64,000 nt of DNA from Harmonia axyridis (GCF_914767665.1 NC_059501.1:37052501-37116500); one strand, 5' to 3'. Counted from the stretch's first letter, positions 1 to 11,832 are shown. Numbers and translations are program-made. Notes: a model not told the origin generated them from the sequence alone.

Positions 1-1930
1 GAAAATGCATTCGATGATATCAATGTTCATTTCCAAATTTTGACAAATATCTATCGAATTTTCGATTCGCCGAAGACTTTGCATTTTATCTGTCGGCATT
101 TATTTAAAGAATAACAATTTTGGAAACTGCAAACTTTTTCAAGAACTTTCATATATCGAAATGGAATATTTATTATTAACATGACACTGACAGCCAAATT
201 GTCCACAGATACCACAGAAATATGAGACTTGAAATGTCAAAATGATCCGAAACACCCCGTATACTCGAAAACCGCGGGGAGAATCGAAGGTTTGGGATTT
301 TTCCCGGGATCTCCAGACGATTTTGAGGGGGGTCTTATTCTTGTCATTTTTGCTCTAGATGGTCCCGTTTGGGCTGTGATTTTACGTTTATAGTTTGACG
401 TATATGTGCAAGCGGTTTTATATATACTTAGATTCAAACCTGCCATCTCACATAAAATTCAGTGATTATTCAAATAACACTCAATCATTTTCGAAGTCAT
501 AAAGTTGATGACTATCATTACGCAATAGAAGCTCAACTATCATCTTCTAGAATATAATAAATCCGTACAATGATATGATGAAAATAAAAATATACTGAAA
601 TTTCAATAGAGCCTGTACGACATTATTATCTCCATATTTTTTTGTTTCTTTCTGCAAAGAAACTATATTCAAAATTAAAATTTCAGTGCATTTAAAAATA
701 TGCCATGCACCTTAAACCGTGGTCAGCTTTTCCCAGAAACTATGTGAGCTATTTGCGTAAATTAAATGACAAAGCACGATCCATGAATGAACAAATTATA
801 TTTTCAAAAATAGATTCCAAAGATCTAAAGATACAAGAAATTCGAAATATGTTTTGTCACAATTGCACTGATTATTATTTACTAAAATGATAATACGACC
901 TCATATTAAATTCTCCTTGTCCATCTGTATCTTTAACTTTCGAAAGGAATAATATAGAAACTTGAAATTTTTAGGGCAGATTCGAAAATTACGCGGTTGA
1001 GCTCGCGGATTACTTAATCGCAACATTTGATATTCGAACCTAAAAATTTCCACAACATCCGACAGATGTTCCGTAAACATAGACGTTTAAAATTTTGTTT
1101 TAATTTTAAATTATTTTTTTTTAGATTTAAAGGCTCGTCCAGATTTTTCGTATTGATCATTTAATCAGGATCAGAGAAAATTTAAAATGAATATTGGAAA
1201 AAAATTACACAATAATTACTCAAATAATTACCGTGACCAATTTCAGAATTATTCAAGCTGAATATTAGAAAACAAATACTAAATATTTCCGACACAACAC
1301 ATGCGATCGGGTTTATAATTTGCCTGTATATGAAGATTAACCATTCGAAATTTCTTGTGAAATTTTATATTTATAGCGTAACCAGAACCACAAAAAAATC
1401 AAAAAGTAATATTTCCACATATTTTCACATATTTCCACAAAACCGACTGAGAGTTGGGAAATGAAAGTTACTCCCGAAAAGGCGATGTAGATATTCTTCG
1501 GATTTATGATTGAATCATTTGCTATTAAGAAATTGTTATCGAGAATATCAAAATATCTGAGTAAATATAATTCGCAAAAATTCTAAAATTCATACCCAGT
1601 TGAAAAAACATATTCCATAGGAGTTTACATTTTTTTTTGCGGTCGAATAATAGGGAGGTAGTTATAAAGAAGGTCGAATAATATTCAATAATTTATTCAT
1701 TGGTCATTCCGATTTGTGAGTTATTCTGGAAAATATCTTCAACCTATGATAACAAATAGATAGTTTGGAATTTCCGAGTTGAAGTGCTAAATGGAAGGTG
1801 AGAAAAAGTAAATAATCGATACGTATTATTCTCAAATCATGAGTCTATATCTACTGAAAATAGGTCCTTGGCAATTCTTTCGAATAAGTGCTCATTTTGT
1901 GGAGTATGAACAAACAAAAGTTCTGCCAAT
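1..1930. other. Intergenic, transposon scraps
   Basis: No gene is recognised here. A mariner-like terminus reading CACCCCGTATA (plus strand) lies at about 252-262, followed by a GC-rich patch at 265-360 that stands out from the AT-rich surroundings. A block at about 885-1045 (words such as AACTTGAAATTTTTAGGG and ACGCGGTTGAGC) recurs in diverged form at about 7935-8115, so it is a dispersed repeat. The rest is AT-rich with no coding signal I can support. Confidence 0.4.
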
Positions 1931-1937
1931 AATTCCA

Positions 1938-1946
1938 TATAAAAAG
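1938..1946 (+). promoter_or_regulatory. TATA box of SP-A
   Basis: TATAAAAAG lies 59 bases before the SP-A start codon, which leaves room for a transcription start near 1968 and a short 5' leader. It supports the ATG at 1997. Confidence 0.6.
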
Positions 1947-1996
1947 GGAATTATCTTATCCGCTCTTCATATATTTTTATTTCTTTCGAAAGAAAC

Positions 1997-2244
1997 ATGA
2001 CAACCAAACTGTTTCTGGTGAGTTAAATCTTTATACAATTGTTTTCTTCTTCCAGAACTAAATAACCATTTTTCAGCTATTTCTGTTGGTTACGCTTCTA
2101 ATGGGATCTTCACAATGTGCAATCTTGAAGAGAAGCGCTCTGCCTTGTTATCCCCACTGCTACCATCCACGACCTCATCATCATCATTATCAACATCATC
2201 ATTCCCATCACCACCATCATGGACATCATCATCATCACTGGTGA
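1997..2244 (+). CDS. SP-A: small secreted poly-histidine peptide
   Basis: Two exons, 1997-2017 and 2077-2244, split by a 59-bp GT-AG intron (donor gtgagt, acceptor ttttcag) in phase 0; 62 aa. Exon 1 encodes MTTKLFL. Exon 2 continues a hydrophobic signal sequence (LFLLVTLLMGSSQC) and then a mature part with a KR dibasic site, two cysteines (PCYPHCYHP) and a C-terminal run of roughly 18 His broken only by Tyr, Gln, Ser and Gly, ending in Trp. Such a His cluster would be expected to bind Zn or Cu; that is inference. The gene has a TATA box at 1938 and an AATAAA at 2572. The plan matches the other SP genes in this window. No named homologue is recognised. The Ser-rich reading frame over the same bases is an out-of-frame shadow. 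Confidence 0.75.
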
Positions 2245-2571
2245 AAATTTATATGCGAAAACCCCTCTCTACCATTTCTTCTCCAGGGAGGCGAATCTTC
2301 AAGTTGATGATTTTTTTTATATAGTAGATATTACAAAAACAACACAAAGATGAGTTAGATATATCAAGATGAAATTTCATTATAAACATATTTTTTTTTC
2401 TTTCAAATTACTGAGTTTGTTTCAATTATACCTATATAATTAATTCAACTAGTTATATTATATTATATTATTATATTAGTTATATATTAGTTTATATTCA
2501 ATTTTAATTTGAGAAAAATGATTTATTACTCTAGTTAATTATTTACATAGTTGTTATGTAAATCTTATACA

Positions 2572-2577
2572 AATAAA
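2572..2577 (+). promoter_or_regulatory. Polyadenylation signal of SP-A
   Basis: AATAAA about 330 bases after the SP-A stop codon, after an AT-rich 3' untranslated stretch. Confidence 0.4.
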
Positions 2578-2599
2578 ATAAGTAAATATATGAATACTT

Positions 2600-3260
2600 T
2601 ATACTTCGTTCTTGATCTAGAGTGGGCTAGAAATTTGTGATTGTATATTTCCATACAGTTTGAAAAAACTTTGTTATACTTTTATGGATCAGTTATGAAT
2701 ACATACCTAAGGCTTCCAATATGTCCAAGTAGAAGGATTCACCCATGTAGTTTTCCTTAGTTAGGAAGCTTCAAAGGGAAAAAAATTAAATACCAAAAAA
2801 AAAGAATGAAGTTCGATCCTTTTTTTGCCACTCCTTCACCATCGACTATTTCTCATAAGAGTTATATTTCAAAACCAAGTGTCGACTGATACAGATCTGG
2901 ACCGTTTGAGATATCGATTTCTAATGTGATTTATGTTAGCTGACGTATTATTCAGATGAACAGAAAAGGAGTGAAACTCATTACACACCTTGTTGCACAT
3001 GACGAGCCTTCAGCACGACTTAAAGAGGTGCAATCATTAGAAATTTTGCAATATCCTCCGTCTACTTTGGTTTTAATTAAATTAGTCCAGTTAGAAATCC
3101 TGCTAAGTAGATACCACAATGATTTTTTTTCAGTAATTCATGAGACTGTGAACAGTCATGGTCAGTATATTTTATGATTCAGAAAGGTGAAAATTCATAG
3201 TGGTATAGATATTGATGTTACTACGTGCAGGCAGAAGAACCAAGCATGAAATTTCCATAA
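2600..3260. other. Intergenic, nothing recognised
   Basis: AT-rich. An open frame at 2956-3177 (73 codons) has no signal peptide, domain or splice context that I can support. Confidence 0.4.
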
Positions 3261-3266
3261 ATAATT

Positions 3267-3300
3267 TATATGATTGCAAGTTGCGTTGGAAGTTGCTCAG
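3267..3300 (+). promoter_or_regulatory. Possible core promoter of SP-B
   Basis: A TATAT element at 3267-3271 lies 30 bases before a TCAG initiator-like motif at 3297-3300. This is the arthropod TATA-to-initiator spacing and would give a leader of about 57 bases before the ATG at 3355. Confidence 0.35.
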
Positions 3301-3354
3301 GTTTAATTGCTCATTGTTTTCTGTGGTTTCGAAGACGAGGCAGTAGAAGTTAAA

Positions 3355-6300
3355 ATGTACTCGGTATGTTTTTTTTTCAATCCTCTTTGTATATCACTTT
3401 TTTTTCACTAGTTCATATAAATCTAGTCTGCGTATATTTTCAATGAAATATGCACATTTCTTCAACAATAAAAAGTTATTTATTCATAAAAAAATAAAAT
3501 ATACATCAATACACAGGAATCGATATTTTTTTGGAACAATAGAACACACTCGAGTTTTTTTCGTACAACTCACTCAAAACTCCCCATTAATTTATAAATT
3601 GGGTCTAGTCCTACAAATGTATCTATCAATTCCAAAAAAAGGCTGAATGAATATGTATTTAATTGATTCGGTCCTTACAAGCTTACATGCTTACTTACTA
3701 CACTTTACAATGTGACCTTAATGAAGCCGCTTAGGCGGCGAAACAACTGTCGGAAAAATTAAAAATCTGTGGAAATTAAAAAGTGCTCTTATTTATTTTT
3801 ATCAAATCTAAATGGATAATGTTCCATGAATCGTTGGAAAATATCCTATAAAGCAAATAACATTCTGGTTACAAATTCCATAAAGCAAATGTGTCTGTCG
3901 GAGTTCATCCGCATATCAGTTGATTGTTCAAACCTGAACAGTCAGATTTCTCGATGAAATATATTTTATTCAGTATCACCATAGTATTGAAAATTTCATC
4001 CAGTCTATATGTTGCAATGTTTTTCCTTAATATTTGCTTCAATGAATTAAAAGTTCAATAAATGAAAATCTTCAAACACTATGCAAAGCTCAAAGAAATA
4101 AATTAGGCCCAACAAATCACTGATCAATAATGTTGTAAGGGTATTTTCTAAATCAATAAGATATTTTATAATAAGAAAAAAATAATGATTTTTTTGTTGA
4201 ATTAGTCTCTTTTTTCAACCTTCGAAGTATTCCAAGAAAATATTCATGTAGTTATTCTTTTTTCATAGTGTGAATTTACTGTCAATTAAAGTTATTCGAA
4301 AGAATCTAGAAATCTAGTAATAAAATGTTGAGAATTGGTTGAATTTTCAAAACATTTCATTAATTGACTCAGTATGAATTGACGGATGCTTGGAAGTAAT
4401 GTTTTGTTTCAGGAAAAAAATAGAACCATATTTTAGAAGAACTGTGTAGAATTCGTTGAGGTGGTACAAAATGAATTATGAATTTTCACGAATTTGGTCT
4501 CTTTCAACGTTTTATGTAATATTTTCAGCACTATAGTACAAAAATTCCATATGCAATTCAAAATACATTTTGTGTTCAATCAATTATGTTGTCCATCGTA
4601 AAAATTGCAAAACATTTTCTAAACGTAGTGAAATAAACGAACATGACTAAATGATAGACGAGTCTCAAATTCGGCCCAAGTATAGGTTAGACACCAAAGC
4701 AATAAAACATTATCCATTGACGTTGATATTTTCACAAAATGAATATGTATTGACCTCTGAGGTATTGACCGTAAAATTTTCGATGAATGAACAGCGATCA
4801 ATTTTTGTCAAATAATCTCAGACAGGAAATCACATGTAACGGGTGTTTTTTTTTTCGAGGTATATAACTTCAAGTTGGTATTACTGTTCAAGATGGCGAC
4901 TGATTTAACAGCTGTCAAGTGATTTATTCTCAGTTTGGTTTGGCAATTCATCATGAATAGACTCACGCCTGAACAACCCTTGCAAATAGTGCAATTTTTT
5001 TTCGAAAATAATGGTTCTGTGCGGAATACGTATCGCGTATGGCTGGTGGAATCATTGTTCCGTACTTCTTCAAAAACGATGATGGCCAGAACGTTACAGT
5101 CAATGGTGATCGGTATAGAGCCATGATTACTAACTTTTCCATTCCTCAATTGAACAACCATGATGTCCAGGAGCTGTGGTTCCAACAAGACGGCGCAACA
5201 TGTCACACAGCTCGTGCCACAATCGATTTATTGAAAGACACGTTTGGTGACCGCCTAATTTCACGTTTTGGACCTGTGGATTGGCCTCCAAGATCTTGTG
5301 ATTTCTGTGGGGCTATGTAAAGTCGTTGGTCTATGCGGATAAGCCACAAACCCTTGACCATTTGGAAGACAATATTCGCCGCGTTATTACCGATATACGG
5401 CCACAAATGTTGGAAAAGGTCATCGAAAATTGGACTTCCAGATTGGACTACATCCGAGCCAGCCGTGGCGGTCATATGCCAGAAATCATATTTGAAATGT
5501 AATGCCACAATATTATCTTGCGAATAAATAAAATTCATGTCAATCGAATAATCCATCGTTGTTTGATTGCAATTCAATGTTCTATAGCTCTAAAAAAAAA
5601 CACCCTTTACAAGTACGTCCTGTCAAAAGTGAAACTTCCTACGAGGTTTTTAATTTCATTTGTGTCTCAGTATCGGGATGTTAACATAAATAAAAATTTG
5701 TATATTATACTGAAGGGTAAAATTCAATACAGATTAAGGTGCTAAGACGATCAGTCCGACATAACCATTGTTGTTCCTAATTTAACCATACTTTTTTTTT
5801 CTGAGAAAAGCTATATTGCGTAACGATAGATTTTGTTTCATTATTCTTAGAATTGAATATGCTAGTAGATTTATCTCAATCAACTCGCCAGATGATCAAT
5901 CCGATATAAACATTGTCGTTCCTAATTTAACTATACAATTTTTCTTCTTTTTTTCTCTGAGATAAGCTTTATTACGTAACGATAGATTTTGTTTCACTAT
6001 TCCTAGAATTAAATATATGCTAGTAGATTAATCTCAATCAAGTCGTCAGACTTTCTGTTGGCATATCAAAACATTTTTTCAATTATCTTGTAGTTCTGAA
6101 ATATCACTACAAATTGCATTCAATGACTTAAAAAAATTGGAATTGAGTGCCAATACCATGAAGGTTTAGGAAGAACAAAATGAAATAAACATATTCAGCG
6201 CGTAAACACTTCCACAGAAATACATATTAGGAATCTATCAATATTATAATTTTACAATGATAATGATTGACGCTCTAATAGAGAGCGACCTAAGATAATT

Positions 6301-7291
6301 TATTTTACTTTCATAATATTATTTGTTTATCGGCTTTGCCCTCGAAGATTTTTGGATGAAGGACCACTGAGCGTTGTTAATGACCTCGTTAATAACATTT
6401 GCTCTTCATTTCCTGCTTTTGTAACTTCTCTAACTTAGGAGCTCGGTATGATGTGAATAAAACTGGGTAAAAACTATTTCGTTTTTCATTTTGCGAATAG
6501 TATCAAAATGGGGAAAAAAATTTATTTCGTTTGACGATAATCAAATGACAAATTGAATACATATATAGTTTGTTACTGCATAACCATATTTTGTTTCGTG
6601 ATGTGAGCTGTGGAGGTCAGGGATGTTTCGCCAAATTTCAGTTAAAAAGCCGTTTTTATTTTCGTAGAGTACAGGGTGTCCCAAAAACTATGCTCGCTGC
6701 GTCACATGTATCTCGAGAACTATGAGACTTAGTTTATGTGTAACGTATAACAGATCATAGAAATTAATTACCGTTTGAGAGATATAATGGAGAGTTTGCG
6801 TTTTTCAAATGGGATACACTATATTTTTCTGTTTTTGAGCAGCAGATTCATCAGAAAGCATCCCGTTGGTAGTTTTTCAAGAATGTCATCCATTTCAAAG
6901 ATATTGAGTTCTTCGAATGTATTCTTGAAATGGGACACCTTATATAAACATATATTTCATTTTGAGATTCAATTCATTTTTTGTCTATTGTATTATTGTT
7001 ATGAAGTCTCCGATTTCAAAAACACCAACTCTATCCAAATTGAATTGCAAAAGTTAACTAATATTTTTAATTCATCCTCAGGTATCGAGAATCCTGTTCT
7101 TCATATTCATACTGGTTTTATTTCATACAGTGCAGAATGCAAATATTCCAGATTATGAAGAATTTGAACCAATTGTTGTACCAAGTAACAGAAGAGAAGC
7201 TCGACTTGAACTAGGATACGACAATTTCAAAACAGTAAAATCATCGAATCCGTCAGAGGTCCATGGAAACAATTGGGAATATTATCAGTGA
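3355..7291 (+). CDS. SP-B: small secreted acidic/Tyr-rich peptide, long intron
   Basis: Exon 2 (7082-7291) is well supported: a clean acceptor (ttcatcctcag), then the hydrophobic VSRILFFIFILVLFHTVQNA, then about 49 mature residues beginning NIPDYEEFEP, containing an NRREAR basic patch and ending WEYYQ at a stop codon; AATAAA follows near 7353. Exon 1 is less certain. The best candidate is 3355-3363 (M-Y-S, donor gtatgt), which joins in phase 0 and makes a good signal peptide (72 aa in all) but implies a 3.7-kb intron. That intron would hold a mariner remnant and a miniature element. No nearer start codon with a donor was found. The peptide family is not recognised. It belongs to the SP set by gene plan. 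Confidence 0.5.
4839..5607 (+). mobile_element. Deleted mariner-like element (DUF4817/Tc3-like transposase)
   Basis: Imperfect inverted ends (GGGTGTTTTTTTTT type) face each other and are flanked by TA at 4837-4838 and 5608-5609. The plus strand keeps the transposase N-terminal helix-turn-helix start (MNRLTPEQPLQIVQFFFEN). It then jumps to the catalytic core (WFQQDGATCHTARA and WPPRSCD) and the C-terminus ending SRGGHMPEIIF. A large internal deletion near 5038 removes the middle, and a second loss near 5300 removes the segment with the last acidic residue and shifts the frame. At 769 bp it is well short of the roughly 1.2-1.3 kb of intact relatives, so it cannot encode an active enzyme. Confidence 0.85.
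5747..6052. repeat. Diverged tandem duplication, about 140-160 bp x 2
   Basis: Copy 1 (about 5747-5888) and copy 2 (about 5889-6052) share, in order, GATCARTCCGAYATAA, TTGTTCCTAATTTAAC, TACGTAACGATAGATTTTG and GCTAGTAGATT. They are diverged by point changes and by a small insertion in copy 2. No coding content. Confidence 0.75.
6670..6943. mobile_element. Miniature TA-type element with GGTGTCCCA ends
   Basis: The left end reads ACAGGGTGTCCCAAAAAC and the right end AATGGGACACCTTATA, an inverted pair of the mariner-like type common in this window. It lies in the proposed SP-B intron. The ends match only over about 10-12 bases, so the limits are approximate. Confidence 0.4.
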
Positions 7292-7299
7292 AGGATTTG

Positions 7300-8140
7300 A
7301 TAATTGAGTTCAATGAATTATTGAAATATATTGTGTATATAATCCTTGAAATATGAATAAATAATTAAATTATCATTCAATTCAAATGAAATAAATTTCG
7401 GACTCAATGCAGTTTCATTTTTATCCTCACACCTCAATAGGTAAATGAATATTGACGAATCATTACAAATCAATAATCAACTCGAATATAATCACCGAGT
7501 GAGATCATATCATCATCTTCTAAAGACTAAAAAAATTGATTTCCTATTGATAAACTTCTTTTTTGTCATGATGAATTCCAAAATAACCTTGGTTCATATT
7601 GTCCTTTCCATGAATCTCAGGTTCTTCTATTCAACTCTGTTTACGTCATAGATATTGTCTTACCTTCGGCAATAAATTCAAGATGATTGGAAACGCCTAC
7701 GTACTCATTTTCCATTAGCAACATTATAATCAAGATAATTGATCGATGTTCAACCATAATAATCATTCCAGGAAGAAGTTCACGTATTGATTAAATCGAT
7801 TCAAATAATTCCAATTGTATTTGATTTGTTTCAAATTTTAATACTACAAAATATCCGGATAGTATTTGTTTTTTTTTGTATTGTATGGTTTGTTTGATTC
7901 GGAAACAACTAATTATAGAAGTACCAACGGTCTAAAACTTTATTTATTAGTTGTCTCGATTCTCGAACGATAAGTCTTCACGGATGATAAATAGTCCTCA
8001 AATTCGATTCTGTTCGTCCGTCAGACCCTCAAGACGTATAAACTTTGGAACGGAAGGTCCTAGAAACTTGAAATTTTAGGGTGGGATTGCATCTCAAATG
8101 CCGCGGTTAATATAATTAATGGAGTAATCCTTAAATATAC
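7300..8140. other. Intergenic, dispersed-repeat remnant
   Basis: AT-rich 3' flank of SP-B. From about 7935 to 8115 it carries the second copy of the repeat also seen near 885-1045. No gene is recognised. Confidence 0.4.
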
Positions 8141-8381
8141 TAACTGACAAAGAAACTGCAACACCCAAAAGGAGCTGTTCAAATTGAATTTTTTTTTTTT
8201 TTGTAAAACAGATAGTATAGCAAAGAGTAAATTATTGATTTCGAAGAAAAACTCGTGAAGGTTTATTCATGTAAACATGTTTTTTACTTGAATATTGAAG
8301 TCGTTTTTAGCAAATTTTTTAAATTTTACAACAAACCAGCTGTTCGAGGAGATCCAAAGTCGATTTTTAGCTGTATTTAAA

Positions 8382-9316
8382 ATGCCTAGTGCACGTGTAC
8401 GCGGAATTTATGGCCAGCTTAGTGAATTTAAAAGAGGTCGAATTATTGGTCTACAGGAGGCGGGGTTGTCAATTCGAGAAATCGCTAACCGTATGAACAA
8501 AATTCCAACAATTATTATGAGATGTTGTCAAGCGTGGTTTGATAATGCCCAAAATCGAAGAAGAGTAAGCACCGCACGTCGAAGGGGCACAAATGAAGTT
8601 CAAGATTGACGTCTAAGATTTATGGCCATTAGAGACCGATTTGTGACAACTCGATCTTTGGCTAATGAGTGGTTAGGAGAACAAGGCCATCCTGTAACTG
8701 TCCGAACAGTTTACCGCCAGATAAGGTTTTTGGACTGCAGCATTATCGACCCCATCTTGCGTTACCTCTGGCGGTTTAGCATCACCGGCAACGATTACAG
8801 TGGTGCAGATAACGTGAACATTGGAATGTGGAATGGCATCAGTCTTTTCTGATGAATCTCGATTCTCCTTGGGTGCACATGATGGCCGAAGAAGGGTTAA
8901 GGGTTAGACGACGTCGAGGAGAAAAACCTGAACCTCAATTTGATGTTGAGCGTCATGTACACCAGACAGTAGGCGTTATGGTATGGGGTGATATTGCAAA
9001 TGCAATTAGGTCACTTTTGGTCTTTATTCGAGGTAACATGACAGCGCTGCGTCACCTTCAATAAATAGTGGAGCCATATGTTCTCCCTTACCCCAACCGG
9101 CTCGAGAATCCAATATTTCAGCAAGATAATGTCCGACCTCATTTTGCCAGAGTTAGTTTAAACTTTTTCGAAGCGACCCTGATGAATCTTCTGCCATGGC
9201 CGCCCAGATCCCCCAATCCTTCGCCCATAGAGCATGTTGGGGAAATCATGGGTAGAAGGCTTGGAAATTTATCCAAGCCCTCACGGACTTTGTCGGCTTT
9301 GAGACATGAATTATAG
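8382..9316 (+). pseudogene. Tc1-like transposase, broken
   Basis: Reading starts MPSARVRGIYGQLSEFKRGR and shows the helix-turn-helix segment (GLSIREIANRMN). A stop at 8607 and several frame changes follow. Recognisable catalytic parts are SDESRFSLG (first Asp, near 8850), FQQDNVRPH (second Asp, near 9118-9145) and SPIEHV (the Glu of DD34E, near 9225). Near the last one a usually conserved SPD reads SPN. The gene is split over at least three frames and is inactive. Confidence 0.8.
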
Positions 9317-9414
9317 GTAGCGTAGCTTAGGATACTTAGTATCCCTTAAGCAGAAATAGACCCTCTTATTGCATCAATGCCGAGACGTCTGCGTCTGGGG
9401 GAGTGTATGGATTA

Positions 9415-10043
9415 TACAGGGTGTTTCCTAAACATGCGGCAAAAATTCAGGAGGTTGTTCCTTGGACTATTTTAAGCATGTTTTGTCCTTGGATGATTTT
9501 TGAAAAACCTCTTTGTTTCGAAGATACAGGGCGAACAACATTTTTCATATTTTTAAAATTAATAATAGTTTAAATAAAAATGCGTACCACACTGTGTTTA
9601 CTAAGTAGGTACAATTTATTTTTAAATTTGTTTAACAACATTCCAATTACTAAACCCCTCAGATTATTTCCTATGGGGCCATCTAAAATCATTAGTTTAT
9701 ACCACTCCAGTAGAAAATGTGGAAGACTTGCGAAATCGGATCATTGCTGGGTGTAACTTAATAAGAAATGATCCTGGTGTTTTTGAAAGGGTTCGGCAGT
9801 CAATGAGGAGAAGATTGGATGCTTGTATGCTGGCTAGAGGTGGTCATTTTCAACAGTTTTTGTAGGTTGAGTTGAATTTTCATGTAATTTTTCATAATAA
9901 AATGTTATTATCTGAAATTTTGTTTCCCCTATATCTTCGAAACAAATAGGTTTTTCAAAAATCATCAAAGGACAAAATATTCTTAGAATAGTCCAAGGAA
10001 CAACCCCCTGAATTTTTGCCGCATGTTTAGGAAACACCCTGTA
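9415..10043 (+). mobile_element. Deleted mariner-like element nested in the Tc1 element
   Basis: Long inverted ends beginning TACAGGGTGTTTCCTAAACA pair over more than 100 bp and are flanked by TA. Between them, about 9663-9865, the plus strand keeps only the end of a transposase: YFLWGHLKSLVY, then VENVEDLRNRIIAGC, ending ARGGHFQQFL and a stop. This is the C-terminal third of a mariner-like enzyme, so the element is a deletion derivative moved by another copy. Confidence 0.8.
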
Positions 10044-10045
10044 TA

Positions 10046-11434
10046 TCGGGTGTCCCAAGGTGAGTGGCCTATTAGATTATTATGGAAACTATTGATGGTA
10101 AAGATTTCAAATTTTGTGGATAGATATTTGGCCATGTAAGGTACATTTTTGAAATAATTTCACATTTCCAGTGTTGCCGGATGTACGACAATTTGGCAAC
10201 AACTTTGTTATTTTAAATGGGACATCCGGTATTTCTATTTTTTTTATGATACTCCATAAAATATTAAATCTATTCACTATTACTTTTCCATCCCTATCTT
10301 CAACGGTTTTTGAGTTATTAATTATTTTTCGAAATTTCAGATCAAATTGGCGTATTATGAAAATGACTCTAGTTCGCTCAATATTTGAGATTTAAGTCAG
10401 AAATTTTGCAAGTCGTTAGATATTGATCTGATCTGTGTCACTGCTTTTGAATTATGGTTGTCAATAATACAGGACGGATCAAAAAAAATCATCATTTTCC
10501 AAGTTACAAAATTGTAAAAAAGTCTATTTTTTCAAATTAGACATCTAGTATATTTTTCAATTTTTGGAATCAGCACAACACACTCTACAATTTTTCTATT
10601 CACGTCCCTATACCTATCTCAACTGGATTCCGAGTTATATGCGTTTATTAGATTTCACATTGATTCAATAAGTTAATTTCTTTTGTATTGTTATTTTCTC
10701 TATGTCGTTCATAGATGGATAAATCAATGAATCAGTTCAATCCATAAGTGTCAAAATAAACAATTATTGCCTAACAGGTGTTTTGTTCCGAGGTTTTTCT
10801 ATAAATAATGGCTCAAGAAAGATATACACATATAACGCATATAACTCGGACTCCAGTTGAGATAGGTATAGGGACGTGAATAGAAAAATTGTAGAGTGTG
10901 TTGTACTGATTCCAAAAATTGAAAAATATACTAGGTGTCTAATTTGAAAAAAATGGACTTTTTTACAGTTTTGTAACTTGGCAAATGATGATTTTTTTTG
11001 GTCCGTCCTGTATTATTGACAACCATAATTCAAAAGCAGTGACACAGATCAGATCAATATCTAGTGACTTGCAAAATTTCTGACTTAAATCTCAAATATT
11101 GAGCGAACTAGAGTCATTTTTGTAATACGCCAATTTGATCAAAAATTTCGAAAAATAATTAATAACTCAAAAACCGTTAAAGATAGGGATGGAAAAGTAG
11201 AAGTGAAGAGATTTAATATTTTATGGAGTATCATAAAAGAAATTGAAATACCTGATGTCCCATTTAAAATAACAAAGTTGTTGCCAAATTGTCGTACATC
11301 CGGCAACACTGGAAATGTGAAATTATTTCAAAAATGTACCTTACATGGCCAAATATCTATCCACAAAATTTGAAATCTTTACCATCAATAGTTTCCATAA
11401 TAATCTAATAGGCCACTCACCTTGGGACACCCGA
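10046..11434. mobile_element. Fold-back element with 600-bp inverted arms
   Basis: The left arm 10046-10645 and right arm 10834-11434 are near-perfect reverse complements (small differences only), separated by a loop of about 190 bp. Ends read TCGGGTGTCCCAAGG and are bounded by TA dinucleotides. It abuts the 9415-10043 element directly, sharing its TA. No coding sequence is visible in either arm. Confidence 0.85.
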
Positions 11435-11769
11435 TATAGATATCGAGGTGGACAAAGACAATATTAAAAAAAATTGTAAAACCTTCGTTTTTTCTCCAAG
11501 TTTCAATCATTTACTTCTTGTTATACTATCTATATTTTACAAAAAAAAATTTTTATTCAAACAGCTCCTTCTGGGTATTGCAGTTTTTTTGTCAATTAAT
11601 ATATGACAGTTCGAAATTTTGGGTTTCTGTTCATTTCAAAAATGCCGATTCAGTAGATTGGAATTTGCACCTGCATGTAAAATAAGAATTTGAAGCCTCA
11701 AGCAATATTCCAGTTATATTGCGTAAGTTCAATTTGTGCTTTCAGCAAATCGTTCTTGTTCTGAAAAAA

Positions 11770-11832
11770 GTACCTCCTCAAGCGGGACTCGAACCCGCAA
11801 CATCCGAATCACTAGTCCGATGCTCTAAAATT
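11770..11832 (-). repeat. tRNA-derived SINE fragment
   Basis: On the minus strand it reads TAGAGCATCGGACTAGTGAT and then GGGTTCGAGTCCC, the anticodon-arm region and T-arm (B box) of a tRNA, followed by TTGAGGAGGTACTTTTTTC. The anticodon stem does not pair cleanly and the 5' half is absent, so this is not a working tRNA. A more decayed relative lies at about 50160-50210 with the same pyrimidine/GGAGGTACTTTTTC tail. Confidence 0.55.

Larger units (their letters stand above)
8143..11596 (+). mobile_element. Tc1-like transposon, invaded by two other elements
   Basis: Inverted ends ACTGACAAAGAAACTGCAAC (left) and, on the other strand, ATTGACAAAAAAACTGCAAT (right) extend with good match for over 60 bp and are flanked by TA (8141-8142 and 11597-11598). 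Taking out the 9415-11434 insertions leaves about 1.43 kb, the usual size of a Tc1 element. The insertions sit just downstream of the transposase reading region. Confidence 0.85.

Noticed and set aside
2115..2324. Ser/Pro-rich 69-residue frame
   Set aside because: It is the +1 shadow of the His codon run in SP-A, which has the signal peptide, splice sites and TATA box.
11770..11832. Functional tRNA gene
   Set aside because: The anticodon stem is mispaired and the acceptor/D-arm half is missing.
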